From CAAGNP01 sp045603545 (GTDB lineage: Bacteria > Bacteroidota > Bacteroidia > Bacteroidales > UBA932), in NCBI GenBank assembly GCA_045603545.1, contig JAZUMG010000030.1, positions 99,066 through 163,065 of the forward strand: 64,000 nucleotides of DNA, read 5' to 3'. A program made the translations under genes and the position numbers. The notes beneath the pieces were generated by a model, which was not told the DNA's origin, did not search any database, and saw only the letters and a list, made by a program, of their open reading frames with translations. Below, one piece after another: positions 35,967-44,259 of the stretch (the first letter of the stretch is position 1; each line of letters opens with the position of its first letter).

Positions 35967-37316
35967 TTATATTCTCTTCTTATTCCACTTGGCGAATTTC
36001 ATGTAGAGGTAGCATACGATGCCCAGGAGCGCGCCGTACAGTAGCTCCGCTGTCCAGACGAGTTCCACTCTGGTGGTAAGGTGTGTCATCGCCATGACAA
36101 AGAGGACATAAATTACCAGAATACCTGTCTCCAGATATAATGCAGCTGAAGTGTTGCCGGTACCGGAAACAGCCTCGAAGTATGCGTTGCCTATCCCCTG
36201 CAGGATGGTCCCGCTGCATACTACCAGGATAGCGGGGACCACGAGATGGGCAAACTCCATATCATCGGTAAAGATAGATGCTATCTGTACAGGGAAGATT
36301 GATGTCACTGCAACTATAGGGATAGTGCATAGCAGACAGTTTTTCAAGATTTTCCTGATGGTGGGAAATACCATATCGGAGCGACCTTCCCCTATGATTT
36401 TGCTTACCAAAGTATTGGTGGTGGTGGAGAAGGCAAAGCAGGGGATAATGAGAATCAGATAGATGCTTCTGGTGATCGATGAGATTCCTGTGGCTGTCTC
36501 CCCCATTTTCTCTATAAAGATAAAAAAGATGAACCATACGCCGAATGAAAAGAGCTTCTGTACCATTGTAGGGGTGGAGATTTTTAGAATTCGTCCCATC
36601 AGCTCAGACTCCAGCTTGTATGCTTTGAATATTCCGAACTCTCTTTTTCGCAGTGTGATATAGCTGTATGTAGTGAAAAATATGAAAGCCGATATCTCTG
36701 CACACAACGATGCCAGTGCAGCACCTCCAATACCCATCTGAGGGAATCCGAAGTTTCCGAAAATAAGGCAGTAATCAAGTACAATATTGACAACAGCCAT
36801 TATCAAAGTGGAGTATGTAATCACTTTGGTGTTGGATATCCCTACATACAGTGCCCTGTACAGGTAGTTGAAGCATACGAAGAGAATGCCGAACTGACGG
36901 TAACGTATGTATTCTATTGATGCGTCATACAGGTTGGGAGAATCGATTAGCAGCAGAAGGAGCTGGTCGGAACAGAAGTGCAGGACAGAGAAGAGTATCA
37001 GACCCAGAAGGAGTATAAAGAGTGAACCGTGTTCGAAGATGACACCTATCCTCCCGTAATTTTTCTCTCCAAAGCGGCGTGCTACGATAATCTGGATCCC
37101 TATCGCAAACCCTGCAGCCACAGTGGTGAAAAGGAGGTAGAAAAGTCCTGCCAGCATAGAGGCGCCCAATGCTATCACCCCCACGTGCCCCAAAAATGCC
37201 GTGTCGGTAAAATTGATTATGGTCTGGGCCATATTCCCCAACATAATCGGGAGTGCTATACTCCAAATCTCCCTATTCGATATCTGAGCTTTCACCTGAA
37301 TCTGTGTTTTAACCAA
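35967..37316 (-). CDS. MATE-family efflux transporter
   Basis: A 449-residue inner-membrane protein with about 12 membrane segments in two related halves. The N-terminal SNREIWSIALPIMLGNMAQT and FTDTAFLGHVGVIALGAS segments are characteristic of MATE/DinF exporters, as is VVNIVLDYCLIFGNFGFPQMG near residue 190. The protein would export drugs or metabolites using Na+ or H+ gradients. No neighbouring regulator is seen. It is the last ordinary chromosomal gene before the repeat-rich region. Confidence 0.92.
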   Translation of the reverse strand: MVKTQIQVKAQISNREIWSIALPIMLGNMAQTIINFTDTAFLGHVGVIALGASMLAGLFYLLFTTVAAGFAIGIQIIVARRFGEKNYGRIGVIFEHGSLFILLLGLILFSVLHFCSDQLLLLLIDSPNLYDASIEYIRYRQFGILFVCFNYLYRALYVGISNTKVITYSTLIMAVVNIVLDYCLIFGNFGFPQMGIGGAALASLCAEISAFIFFTTYSYITLRKREFGIFKAYKLESELMGRILKISTPTMVQKLFSFGVWFIFFIFIEKMGETATGISSITRSIYLILIIPCFAFSTTTNTLVSKIIGEGRSDMVFPTIRKILKNCLLCTIPIVAVTSIFPVQIASIFTDDMEFAHLVVPAILVVCSGTILQGIGNAYFEAVSGTGNTSAALYLETGILVIYVLFVMAMTHLTTRVELVWTAELLYGALLGIVCYLYMKFAKWNKKRI

Positions 37317-37400
37317 TTGCGGCGCAAGTTACCATATTTTCACGATAAAGACTGAATAAAGTTTATGCCGCTGTCCCGCTGTGTGTGAATATCAGTGATT

Positions 37401-37752
37401 CTGGGGCGAAAATGGGTGATCTGCCCCCGATGATGCTGGGGAATGGCTATTCAGGGGCGAAAGTGGGTGATCTGCCCCCGATAATGTCAGGGAATGGCTA
37501 TTCAGGGGCGAAAGTGGGTGATCTGCCCCCGATGATGTCGGAGGATGGCTATTCGGGGGCGAAAGTGGGTAATCTGCCCCTGATGATGTCGGAGGATGGC
37601 TATTCGGGGGTGAAAGTGGGTGATTTGCCCCCGATGATGTCGGAGGATGGCTATTCGGGGGTGAAAGTGGGTAATCTGCCCCCGATGATGCTGGGGAATG
37701 GCTATTCTGGGGCGAAAATGGGTGATCTGCCCCCGATGATGTCAGGGGGGTA
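37401..37752 (+). repeat. 51-bp tandem repeat array, seven units
   Basis: Units recur every 51 bases, at 37418, 37469, 37520, 37571, 37622, 37673 and 37724. Each starts GATCTGCCCCCGATGATG (with small variants), contains GGCTATTCGGGGGC and ends AAAGTGGGT. Because 51 is divisible by three the array is open as a 17-residue protein repeat (GDLPPMMSEDGYSGAKV type), but no start signal or secretion signal supports translation. Substitutions are scattered between units. A second array with the same unit lies at 43.77 kb. Confidence 0.85.
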
Positions 37753-37960
37753 TCGCTGTGTCGTTTTTTGCTGGTTTTATGACACAGTGGTGGTAATAGG
37801 GAATAATCGGGATGACTGTGACATAAATCGGGTAAAAAGTGTCACGGCTCTTCTAAAGAGTAAGGCGGAGACAGTCAAAAATGGTAATGCGGCCCGTTTG
37901 GATGTATAGCCGGCACGAAAACAGCAGTCAAAAGCAGCAAAGTGTCCCTTTCTGATGTGT

Positions 37961-38080
37961 TACGGGCACGAAAATGCCCCTTTCTGTGCCCGAAGTGGTT
38001 GGGAAATGAGAAACGGGCACGAAATCGTATTGTTCCGTGCCCGTTTTGGTTTATGGATCCCCGCGATCGGAGTCGGGGAT
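37961..38080. repeat. Hairpin cluster, left module copy
   Basis: Three hairpins: CGGGCAC/GTGCCCG (37963-37969/37986-37992), AAACGGGCACG/CGTGCCCGTTT (38011-38021/38036-38046), and ATCCCCG/CGGGGAT (38057-38063/38074-38080). The second is followed by T residues and could terminate transcription. The right-hand module at 44.1 kb has the same three hairpins at the same places but with different stem sequences in the first two. Confidence 0.75.
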
Positions 38081-38117
38081 GACATTTCGTCATTGTCGGC
38101 TTGGCCGGCAATCTATA

Positions 38118-38290
38118 TTACTTCGCAAATCCCTGAGCCACATCCACAGCCACAGCAACAGTAGCACCTACCATAGGGTTGTTACCGATGCCGAGGAAGC
38201 CCATCATCTCAACGTGTGCTGGAACTGATGAAGAACCTGCAAACTGAGCGTCTGAGTGCATACGGCCCATAGTGTCGGTCATACCGTGGG
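38118..38290 (-). pseudogene. 3' fragment of GGGtGRT protein gene
   Basis: The minus strand encodes the last 57 or so residues of the GGGtGRT protein, nearly identical to those of the intact gene at 44.26 kb, including AQFAGSSSVPAHVEMMGFLG and the stop. Identity stops abruptly after GTCATACCGT near 38290; upstream the sequence is unrelated and AT-rich. It has no start of its own. It marks the left end of the 6.1-kb offset duplication. Confidence 0.9.
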
Positions 38291-38359
38291 TATGAGGTCT
38301 ACAGATGTCTGTGTGGTATTTATTTAAAGGATGGTCGCGAATAAGTCGCTAAATGTTAT

Positions 38360-38620
38360 TCAAGATGCCAGTTGAAGAGTTCCTATTTTGTATAGGTATT
38401 CGGGAGCAAATCCTATCTCATTATTCCAATCAATAGTAAAGGGATCAAGCTTGTAATTCTTGAAATATTCGAGATCTTTTAACTTGGTACATATCCCATC
38501 GTTAGATAAAGGCTCAAAATCACAATAGAGTATCGCTCCGTCATTGAAATGTAACAAAAGTACATAATCACGGATATATTCAGCTTTCACTATGGTGAGT
38601 ATTTGATTCATACTATTCAA
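38360..38620 (-). CDS. DUF2442 protein (possible antitoxin-like partner)
   Basis: An 86-residue protein with the DUF2442 pattern: VKAEYIRDYVLLLHFNDG, then CDFEPLSNDGICTKLKDLEYFKNYKLD, then TIDWNNEIGFAPEYLY. It overlaps the preceding DUF4160 gene by 8 bases, a pairing that recurs widely in bacteria and resembles a type II toxin-antitoxin layout. No nuclease motif is evident, so toxin activity is only inferred. It is the last gene of the island and ends 70 bases from the duplicated gene fragment. Confidence 0.85.
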   Translation of the reverse strand: MNSMNQILTIVKAEYIRDYVLLLHFNDGAILYCDFEPLSNDGICTKLKDLEYFKNYKLDPFTIDWNNEIGFAPEYLYKIGTLQLAS

Positions 38621-38870
38621 GTGGTTGTATTTTGTCAGGGGATTGCTGTTCTTTTAACTTCTCCCAATTGGCCATCAACTCATCTTTATGCAAATCCAGC
38701 CATTCATACACCAAATTTAATGCCCTTCTTGGAAGACTGCCTGTGACAATACCTTCTTTAATGGTAATAATGGCTTTATAATTTTCGTACCATACATGAA
38801 AATGAGGGGGATTATGCTCATTCATATACATGTATATTATTATTCCATAAAAGCGACTAATCTCAGGCAT
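38613..38870 (-). CDS. DUF4160 protein (toxin-like partner)
   Basis: An 85-residue protein with the DUF4160 signature: MPEISRFYGIIIYMYMNEHN and PPHFHVWYENYKAIITIKEG. The conserved PPHFH with surrounding charged residues is the family hallmark. It precedes and overlaps the DUF2442 gene. The pair is a frequent passenger of mobile regions. Biochemical role unknown. Confidence 0.88.
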   Translation of the reverse strand: MPEISRFYGIIIYMYMNEHNPPHFHVWYENYKAIITIKEGIVTGSLPRRALNLVYEWLDLHKDELMANWEKLKEQQSPDKIQPLE

Positions 38871-38911
38871 ATCTTTTTGTTTTTACAAATATAGAAAAAT
38901 TTCTGTAATTG

Positions 38912-39589
38912 TTATTCTACCTTCTCTATCGTTATCTTCCAGTCATTACTTCCTTTGTTTACACCTTTCTCCGTTTCAACATGTTTAAGTGCGCCGTTTC
39001 TCATCTTATAAATATATGCTGTATAGAAAAATGCGCCATCTATACTCTTCCAATACTTTATCTCTTTTTTCTCAGGGTAGAAATCCACGAAATCATCTTC
39101 AAGACCCCAGCAGAATGGCTCATTAGTCATCGGCCTAAAGGGATTAAGTTCATAGCATAGATAATGGTTTGATGACCGTGCTCCGCCCATATATAAATTT
39201 ATAAGAAATTCATCTTCACCATCGAAGTCTATGTCTGAAAAGAAAAATGGAGTTTTTCGAGCTAAAATGCAAGAGTCTGTTCTGGGTAGATAATCAAGAA
39301 CAATCTCCTCTTCACCGATATATTCCCTCTGCATATAAAGTGAGGGCTCTCCGAAAAATGTGACTTTCTTAACTATAGGAGATCTCTTGTCGTTTATATC
39401 TATAAGGGAGATGACAGCATCCCCTACTTCGAGCAGCGAGGATATGTCTGAGTAGGGTTTGAAGATGACAGATGCTCTCCATTCAGTACCATCACCCTTG
39501 ATTGTCTGTTTGTATATAAGTTTGACGCTCTGAGCAGAGAGTACGCTCAAATGGGCAAATAAGAATATGAGAGATAATATTTTTTTCAT
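38912..39589 (-). CDS. Secreted protein of unknown function
   Basis: A 225-residue protein with a signal peptide (cleavage near SVLSAQ, residue 20). SDIDFDGEDEFLINLY near residue 120 resembles the Asp-rich calcium-binding loop of FG-GAP/VCBS repeats; the rest is beta-rich. No family was recognised. It starts 2 bases after the HD-domain gene ends, so both are in one transcript. A periplasmic or surface location is likely. Confidence 0.65.
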   Translation of the reverse strand: MKKILSLIFLFAHLSVLSAQSVKLIYKQTIKGDGTEWRASVIFKPYSDISSLLEVGDAVISLIDINDKRSPIVKKVTFFGEPSLYMQREYIGEEEIVLDYLPRTDSCILARKTPFFFSDIDFDGEDEFLINLYMGGARSSNHYLCYELNPFRPMTNEPFCWGLEDDFVDFYPEKKEIKYWKSIDGAFFYTAYIYKMRNGALKHVETEKGVNKGSNDWKITIEKVE

Positions 39590-39591
39590 TT

Positions 39592-40131
39592 TTAAATTCT
39601 TCTGATTGGTTTTAATTGTTTAGCCAATAGTTTCCCCCTTTCGGTGGCCATGCCGCGTGGGTGAGGCTGTATACCGCACCTGATAAGATCGAGCCTGTCT
39701 GCATCAAAGCAGGTGTCTATGGTAATATCCCCTGTATGATGGCAAACTGTGTGGAGTTTGCACGCCTTGTATAGCAGATCAAACTCCTCGTCTGTAAGTT
39801 CTTTCAGCAGCGTGTCACGAAGCGGTACCAGATGGTGTGCAGCCCGAATTCCATGATTGATATCCCTGTAATTGTCTCTTCTCCATTTGTCGTGAAGATA
39901 GGCAAATAGTGAGACAACCCTCAAATTGACCCCTTCTACTGCCAGACGATGTCCATTGCTCTCCACATTCCTCCAGTGTGCCATTCCGTGGGTACGACCC
40001 AGCTCCCAGCCGGCAGCAGCAAACTCGATGACTCGTTGGCGGATCACTTTAAAGCTATCATCCTCTATTATTGAATTTTCTGGATATTGCACCTTTGTTT
40101 CCATCTGTATATCAAATAACATATTCCCCAA
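39592..40131 (-). CDS. HD-domain phosphohydrolase-like protein
   Basis: Up to 179 residues; an ATG at 40104 would give 170. H48-x3-H52 (THGMAHWRNV), the H80-D81 pair (YLHDKW), H127 (KLHTVCHH) and CFDADRLDLIRCG near 141-153 fit an HD-superfamily metal site, typical of enzymes that act on nucleotides or small phosphate esters. Its start overlaps the membrane-protein gene upstream by 64 (or 37) bases, implying coupled translation. Substrate unknown. It is unusual in being more GC-rich than the other island genes. Confidence 0.7.
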   Translation of the reverse strand: MGNMLFDIQMETKVQYPENSIIEDDSFKVIRQRVIEFAAAGWELGRTHGMAHWRNVESNGHRLAVEGVNLRVVSLFAYLHDKWRRDNYRDINHGIRAAHHLVPLRDTLLKELTDEEFDLLYKACKLHTVCHHTGDITIDTCFDADRLDLIRCGIQPHPRGMATERGKLLAKQLKPIRRI

Positions 40132-40841
40132 TAACCCAAAGTAATAATTACAGCACCTAACTCATTTACAATGAGATATAGATATCCGATAACTATAACA
40201 TAAAACCATAGAAGTCTAGGAGAAACAGATGAAAGGAACTTATTTTCTATCTTTAAACTTGATGACCATTTGTAGAGAGATATCAGACTGATGATGAACG
40301 GGAATATGGCCAATGGGTAATATATGGTAAATGGTGATTCCCCTCTAACAAAATTGTGAATATAATATAAGCATAGCACTAATGCCGCACCCATTATCCA
40401 TCCCAGTAATGCCTGACGCTCAGATATTTTGATTTTAGTGCCATATATGATAATACCTACGATCATAAAGACTGACTGGTACAGAATCTGTCCAGCCCAA
40501 TAACGCAGAACAAACGGAAGCATAAACCACCAGTCAGATTTCTCTGGAATCAAGTCCATCGAATGGTGATTGGCAAACAAAAGAATACCTATTAGGGCCA
40601 GGCCACATTTGGCCAGTTTGCCAAATTTCTTTTTATATCTGCTGCCAATACTCAATCCGAAAAGGAAAAACCATACAGCCATAGTGTAGTAATTGACAAA
40701 CTTGTATATGCTCGACCATAATAGATGCTCACTCCAGGGATAAGAAGGTGAATAAAAGTGTACCAGTGGAGAGACAAATATTATGATTGCTGTAACAATC
40801 AGCGAGAAACTCCTAAAATCCTTGTTTTGCATCATAACCAT
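40068..40841 (-). CDS. Multi-pass membrane protein of unknown function
   Basis: A 257-residue protein with about eight hydrophobic segments, starting MVMMQNKDFRSFSLIVTAI. It resembles acyltransferase-like or opacity-type inner membrane proteins in topology (WFFLFGLSIGSRYKKKFGK after the second segment), but lacks a recognisable catalytic motif and is shorter than acyltransferase-3 proteins. The last residues overlap the HD-domain gene. Could be a truncated O-acyltransferase; evidence is weak. Confidence 0.6.
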   Translation of the reverse strand: MVMMQNKDFRSFSLIVTAIIIFVSPLVHFYSPSYPWSEHLLWSSIYKFVNYYTMAVWFFLFGLSIGSRYKKKFGKLAKCGLALIGILLFANHHSMDLIPEKSDWWFMLPFVLRYWAGQILYQSVFMIVGIIIYGTKIKISERQALLGWIMGAALVLCLYYIHNFVRGESPFTIYYPLAIFPFIISLISLYKWSSSLKIENKFLSSVSPRLLWFYVIVIGYLYLIVNELGAVIITLGYWGICYLIYRWKQRCNIQKIQ

Positions 40842-41041
40842 AATTTTTAACGATTGTTGTTCGAAACTTTTGTTGGTGAGTAATGAAATTTTTTTAGCTA
40901 TAGTATTCGACTATATTTTGGTTGACTAGAAATTAAGTTTAGCTCAAGTGTGTATACATTTTATCTATAGTTATGAGCAATAATAGCTATTATTTATATT
41001 GAAAAAAAAAGCGAGATTTAAATAGTCCAATTCCAGATCCT

Positions 41042-41692
41042 TTATTCAGAAACCAACCTACCTTTAGCTTCCTCAATTGTTGTTATGCTTGTGTTTTTTA
41101 TTCTAATTATTAAATGTGTGTTGGGGATGTAAGAGTAGCTTTTGTCTGATTTAGATGATATAATTCTTTTATTCCATAGGGAACCTTTATATTTATATTT
41201 TCTATAATCAGAATCCCTCTCATGTGCGTAACCTGTGTCATCAACATGATAAAATTTGTCATCAAAATGACGATAATCAGAATATTCAAATCTTTGTGCA
41301 AAAGTCAAAAAATCATTTTCATTTTCATCAAATAATATATTTATACATTTAATGTTATTTCCATCCATTTCAGCATCTTTAAATATACCAGGAGTTTTTA
41401 TATCAAATTTTATTTCAAAGTTTTTATCCAAATTGTCAATATAACCAAGGTTTGTAAAAGATTTTTCATTTTCAACTCTTAATAGTTCAAATGAATTTGA
41501 TAGGTAAAATTGATATCTAGACAATGAGTCAATTCCTCCTAATTCATTTATTAGTTGAGGAGTTAACTCTCTATAAGAATATGAGTTGTCGGTATTTATG
41601 CAACTAAAATACAAGAATATAGTACATAATATAAATAGGTTCCTATACACGTAATATGCTTGTCTATGATTGTATACCCTAGATTTTATCAT
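41042..41692 (-). CDS. Lipoprotein of unknown function, AT-rich
   Basis: A 216-residue protein. LCTIFLYFSCIN near residues 22-33 is a lipobox-like sequence, although the positively charged leader is long. The mature part is charged and has an FDENENDFLTFAQRFEYSD segment; no family was recognised. Very AT-rich. A 200-base gap without a clear feature separates it from the membrane-protein gene downstream. Confidence 0.6.
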   Translation of the reverse strand: MIKSRVYNHRQAYYVYRNLFILCTIFLYFSCINTDNSYSYRELTPQLINELGGIDSLSRYQFYLSNSFELLRVENEKSFTNLGYIDNLDKNFEIKFDIKTPGIFKDAEMDGNNIKCINILFDENENDFLTFAQRFEYSDYRHFDDKFYHVDDTGYAHERDSDYRKYKYKGSLWNKRIISSKSDKSYSYIPNTHLIIRIKNTSITTIEEAKGRLVSE

Positions 41693-41716
41693 AATGTATA
41701 TTTTTTAATCAAATAA

Positions 41717-42085
41717 TCACAAATGGTAGAGATTTCGCCCAATAAGGTAAACATCATCATCAGGCACAGCCTCTGTTTTTTTTGGTAGGTATTCATATTT
41801 TTCCCAAGAGTCAAATATTCTTTCCACAAAAAAAGCGATAGTGTCGTCTGTTACTTTAGAAGCATATTTAATGTCTCCGCTTTTTAGTAATATAAATTTT
41901 ATTTTACCATTTTTATATCCGCATTCTTTTTCAAGCAGAAAGAAAACATCAAATAATCTTTTCTCTGCAATAGGAATTGAAATGTTATGTATATAAAGAT
42001 TTTTACCCTTTATACATATATCAGTAGGTGATACATTTCTAAAGCAATTTTTATAGTATCCATTAAATTCAATCGTTGCACTCAT
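41717..42085 (-). CDS. Hypothetical protein, 122 residues
   Basis: Small soluble protein, MSATIEFNGYYKNCFRNVSP at the start, mixed strands and helices, ending DDDVYLIGRNLYHL. No family was recognised. AT-rich like its neighbours; it starts 4 bases after the preceding gene stops. Size, solitary domain and context are compatible with an immunity protein, but nothing in the sequence proves this. Confidence 0.6.
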   Translation of the reverse strand: MSATIEFNGYYKNCFRNVSPTDICIKGKNLYIHNISIPIAEKRLFDVFFLLEKECGYKNGKIKFILLKSGDIKYASKVTDDTIAFFVERIFDSWEKYEYLPKKTEAVPDDDVYLIGRNLYHL

Positions 42086-42089
42086 AATA

Positions 42090-42521
42090 TTATCTTAAAG
42101 CATTTACTCTTTTGTTTATATATTTTTTTTCAAATTCTTCTAAATTTCTCTTGGTACATTCGAATCCAGGATGTAATTGTCTTACATCGTTACAATCCTC
42201 ATAGCCACTAACAATTCTTCTTAGAATATTCAAAAATGGTATTAGGTATTTTCTAATAAATTCTTGTTCAGAGCAACTTTCCCAAAACTTGGTACGAAAA
42301 TAAAGATTGTATTCATTCTCCAATGTTATAACCATACAATTTAAATTTACTGACTTGTGAAATGGACCTAATGGATTGATGTAATTGCCACTTAGGCTCT
42401 TTAATATAGAGTTGTCATCATACATTATAGGGCATAGTGATAGTAGTACTTCAAATCCACCCCTGCCTAGGCCGGAAGTAGGTATAAAATCTATAGATGA
42501 TGCTATTTGTATATCGGTCAT
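42090..42521 (-). CDS. Hypothetical protein, 143 residues
   Basis: Soluble alpha/beta protein beginning MTDIQIASSIDFIPTSGLGR and rich in Cys (five or six). VITLENEYNLYFRTKFWESC is the most structured part. No family was recognised. It is followed after 4 bases by the 122-residue gene, so the two likely act together. Confidence 0.6.
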   Translation of the reverse strand: MTDIQIASSIDFIPTSGLGRGGFEVLLSLCPIMYDDNSILKSLSGNYINPLGPFHKSVNLNCMVITLENEYNLYFRTKFWESCSEQEFIRKYLIPFLNILRRIVSGYEDCNDVRQLHPGFECTKRNLEEFEKKYINKRVNALR

Positions 42522-42548
42522 GCTACAAAATATGGTTTGTTATTTATG

Positions 42549-42716
42549 TTAGAAAGGATAATGCCTTTTACATCTTGGACAATACCATGTCCCACCTATA
42601 TGTAACTTCAGTTCAGTTCCACAATTCTGACAATAACTTTTGCCATGAGTATTCTTGATGAATTGTCTGATAAAGTACAAAGCAATAAGTAAGATTGCGA
42701 TAATGATTAATTCCAT
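42549..42716 (-). CDS. Membrane-anchored zinc-ribbon protein, 55 residues
   Basis: ATG at 42716 to TAA at 42549. One hydrophobic helix (LIIIAILLIALYFI) is followed by a basic stretch and a zinc ribbon with CQNC at residues 29-32 and CPRC at 45-48. This architecture is common in small bacterial membrane proteins that tether or sense partners, but the role is unknown. It lies 18 bases after the 98-residue gene and 27 bases before the 143-residue gene. Confidence 0.65.
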   Translation of the reverse strand: MELIIIAILLIALYFIRQFIKNTHGKSYCQNCGTELKLHIGGTWYCPRCKRHYPF

Positions 42717-42734
42717 ATATCTGTTTTGTTAGGT

Positions 42735-43031
42735 TTAACAATGTTTATACATTATTTCAAGCCATTTTTCAAGCCACATTTGATATGCAATAGCGGGAAT
42801 TTGACCTTCAAAACCTTGGACAAGTGACATCTTTAGAGAAGGTTCTATTGTTAATATTGTTGAAATGTCATATCGTTGTTTAGATATTTTACTATAAAAA
42901 TCATTATAGAACGTTTTTGGTAATGAGTCGTTTGTTTCAATTACCCTTTTCTGCACATATTTAACGTTTTTTGTGGTTTCCAGAATAATAGTCTGCAATT
43001 GATTGTAGAGTAGTTGGCTGTGAAAAGACAT
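42735..43031 (-). CDS. Hypothetical protein, 98 residues
   Basis: Helical soluble protein starting MSFHSQLLYNQLQTIILETT, with a closing Trp-rich MWLEKWLEIMYKHC. No family was recognised. It is the first gene of the AT-rich island's minus-strand series and lies just below the structured RNA candidate. Confidence 0.5.
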   Translation of the reverse strand: MSFHSQLLYNQLQTIILETTKNVKYVQKRVIETNDSLPKTFYNDFYSKISKQRYDISTILTIEPSLKMSLVQGFEGQIPAIAYQMWLEKWLEIMYKHC

Positions 43032-43081
43032 AAAGCATAAATTTTACTTTTCCCAAAACCTCGAGTGGGATTAAATATAAA

Positions 43082-43279
43082 GAAAGTGTGAGGTTAATCG
43101 TCTATCTGTACAGAGGTTCTGGAATGACCTTAACGCAAATAAACAATACCCCACACTCGTATGATAGAGGCATACAGAACGTATGCACAGAACCAAACAA
43201 GTGATGAGAATGATTGCCTTTCCCTGCGTTAATTGAAATTTTCCAGATTTCTGTACAAGGATAAAAGCGAAACACTTTC
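43082..43279 (-). ncRNA. Candidate 6S-like structured RNA
   Basis: A long irregular hairpin: 43082-43089/43272-43279 (8 bp), an internal bubble of 17 and 14 bases, 43107-43114/43250-43257 (TGTACAGA/TCTGTACA, 8 bp), 43118-43124/43241-43247 (7 bp), 43130-43136/43226-43232 (TTAACGC/GCGTTAA, 7 bp) and an apical GCATAC-AGAAC-GTATGC hairpin at 43170-43186. A minus-strand TATCTTTG at 43320-43313 would start transcription about 28 bases before the outer stem. Size (about 200-225 nt), terminal stem and large central bubble resemble 6S RNA, but I cannot confirm the conserved bases. No clear terminator is seen. Confidence 0.5.
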
Positions 43280-43312
43280 ATCTTAAATATGTATGTCTGT
43301 CACCAGACTATG

Positions 43313-43320
43313 CAAAGATA
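43313..43320 (-). promoter_or_regulatory. -7 element for the structured RNA
   Basis: TATCTTTG on the minus strand. No TTG is evident at the usual distance upstream. Confidence 0.45.
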
Positions 43321-43760
43321 CGAAAATGTTTTTACACTCTATTGGGTATTGAGCTTCAAAATTCTTTTAAATAGTATTGATAAATAAGTTTATAACATTG
43401 AAGCCCCCTCATCTGCAAAACTATAATAACCTTCGCTGTTCAGAATAATACGGTCCATAACCTTTGTTTCCGTAATGTCTGCATCTTAACTTATTTTGTG
43501 GATGTTCACTAGGGGGGCTGGAACTGACGACGATGAAGATGCTGTGGAAATTAAGGTTCTTAAGGCCTTAGCACTTTTGATACCGGCTCTCGCCAAATCG
43601 TGAGCGTCTCGGCCTTGCCGTATTTGCTGTGCAGATACACGGCCTCTGCGGGGTGTCTGTGATGGGAGCAGAGACAGTGGTAGAGGCAGAGTGGTATCAG
43701 AGCAGAGCGCCATATATCCAAGCAAACCGCTCTGATGCTTTGATGAGGGTGTTGTTGTCG
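43321..43760. other. Gene-poor spacer with possible coding remnant
   Basis: No gene that I can support. On the minus strand 43390-43485 reads as 31 open codons between stops, ending EGYYSFADEGASML, which looks like a genuine protein C-terminus cut off from its start. The remainder up to the repeat array changes to GC-richer DNA near 43500, probably the right boundary of the AT-rich island. Confidence 0.35.
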
Positions 43761-43766
43761 GAGATT

Positions 43767-43968
43767 CGGGAGTGAAAGTGGGTGATCTGCCCCCGATGAT
43801 GCTGGGGAATGGATATTCGGGGGTGAAAGTGTGTGATCTGCCCCCGATGATGCTGGGGAATGGCTATTCGGGGGCAAAAATGGGTGATCTGCCCCCGATG
43901 ATGTCAGGGGATTGCTATTCGGGGGCGAAAATGGGTAATCTGCCCCCGATGATGTCAGGGGGGATATC
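43767..43968 (+). repeat. 51-bp tandem repeat array, four units
   Basis: Same unit and orientation as the array at 37.4 kb, with starts at 43784, 43835, 43886 and 43937. Open reading frames cross it on both strands only because the period is a multiple of three. The sequence right after it (TGTCGTTTTTTGCTGG and on) is also shared with the left copy. Confidence 0.85.
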
Positions 43969-44108
43969 GCTGTGTCGTTTTTTGCTGGTTTTATGACACA
44001 ATGGTGGCTGGATGTGGGCGTAATAGGGGATAATCGGGATGACTGTGACATAAATCGGGTAAAGAGTGTCACAGCTCTAAAGAATAAGGCTGCCCTTTCG
44101 GATGTTAA

Positions 44109-44222
44109 GGGCTGGAAAATGGTCCTTTTTTAGCCCAGAGAGCTCTGGATATAGGAAACGGGCTGGAAAAGATTGATTTTCCAGCCCGTTTTGGGTTCAG
44201 ATCCCCGAACGGAGTCGGGGAT
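44109..44222. repeat. Hairpin cluster, right module copy
   Basis: Three hairpins: GGGCT/AGCCC (44109-44113/44132-44136), a perfect 15-bp stem AAACGGGCTGGAAAA/TTTTCCAGCCCGTTT (44156-44170/44177-44191), and ATCCCCGA/TCGGGGAT (44201-44208/44215-44222). The second is a plausible bidirectional terminator for the GGGtGRT operon. Positions correspond to the left copy, while the stems of the first two have changed on both arms. Confidence 0.75.
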
Positions 44223-44259
44223 GACATTTCGTCATTGTCGGCTTGGCCGGCAATCTATA

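Noticed and set aside
37401..37752. CRISPR-like regular array
   Set aside because: The units are contiguous 51-bp repeats without unique spacers, and no cas genes are present.
37385..37909. 174-codon open frame across the left 51-bp repeat array, with 17-residue protein repeats
   Set aside because: The frame is open because the period is a multiple of three. There is no secretion signal or convincing promoter, and the right-hand array has a different frame length and an equally open antisense frame.
43560..44072. 170-codon minus-strand frame across the right array
   Set aside because: Same reason; Ser/Pro-rich antisense translation of the repeats with no start signal or homologue pattern.
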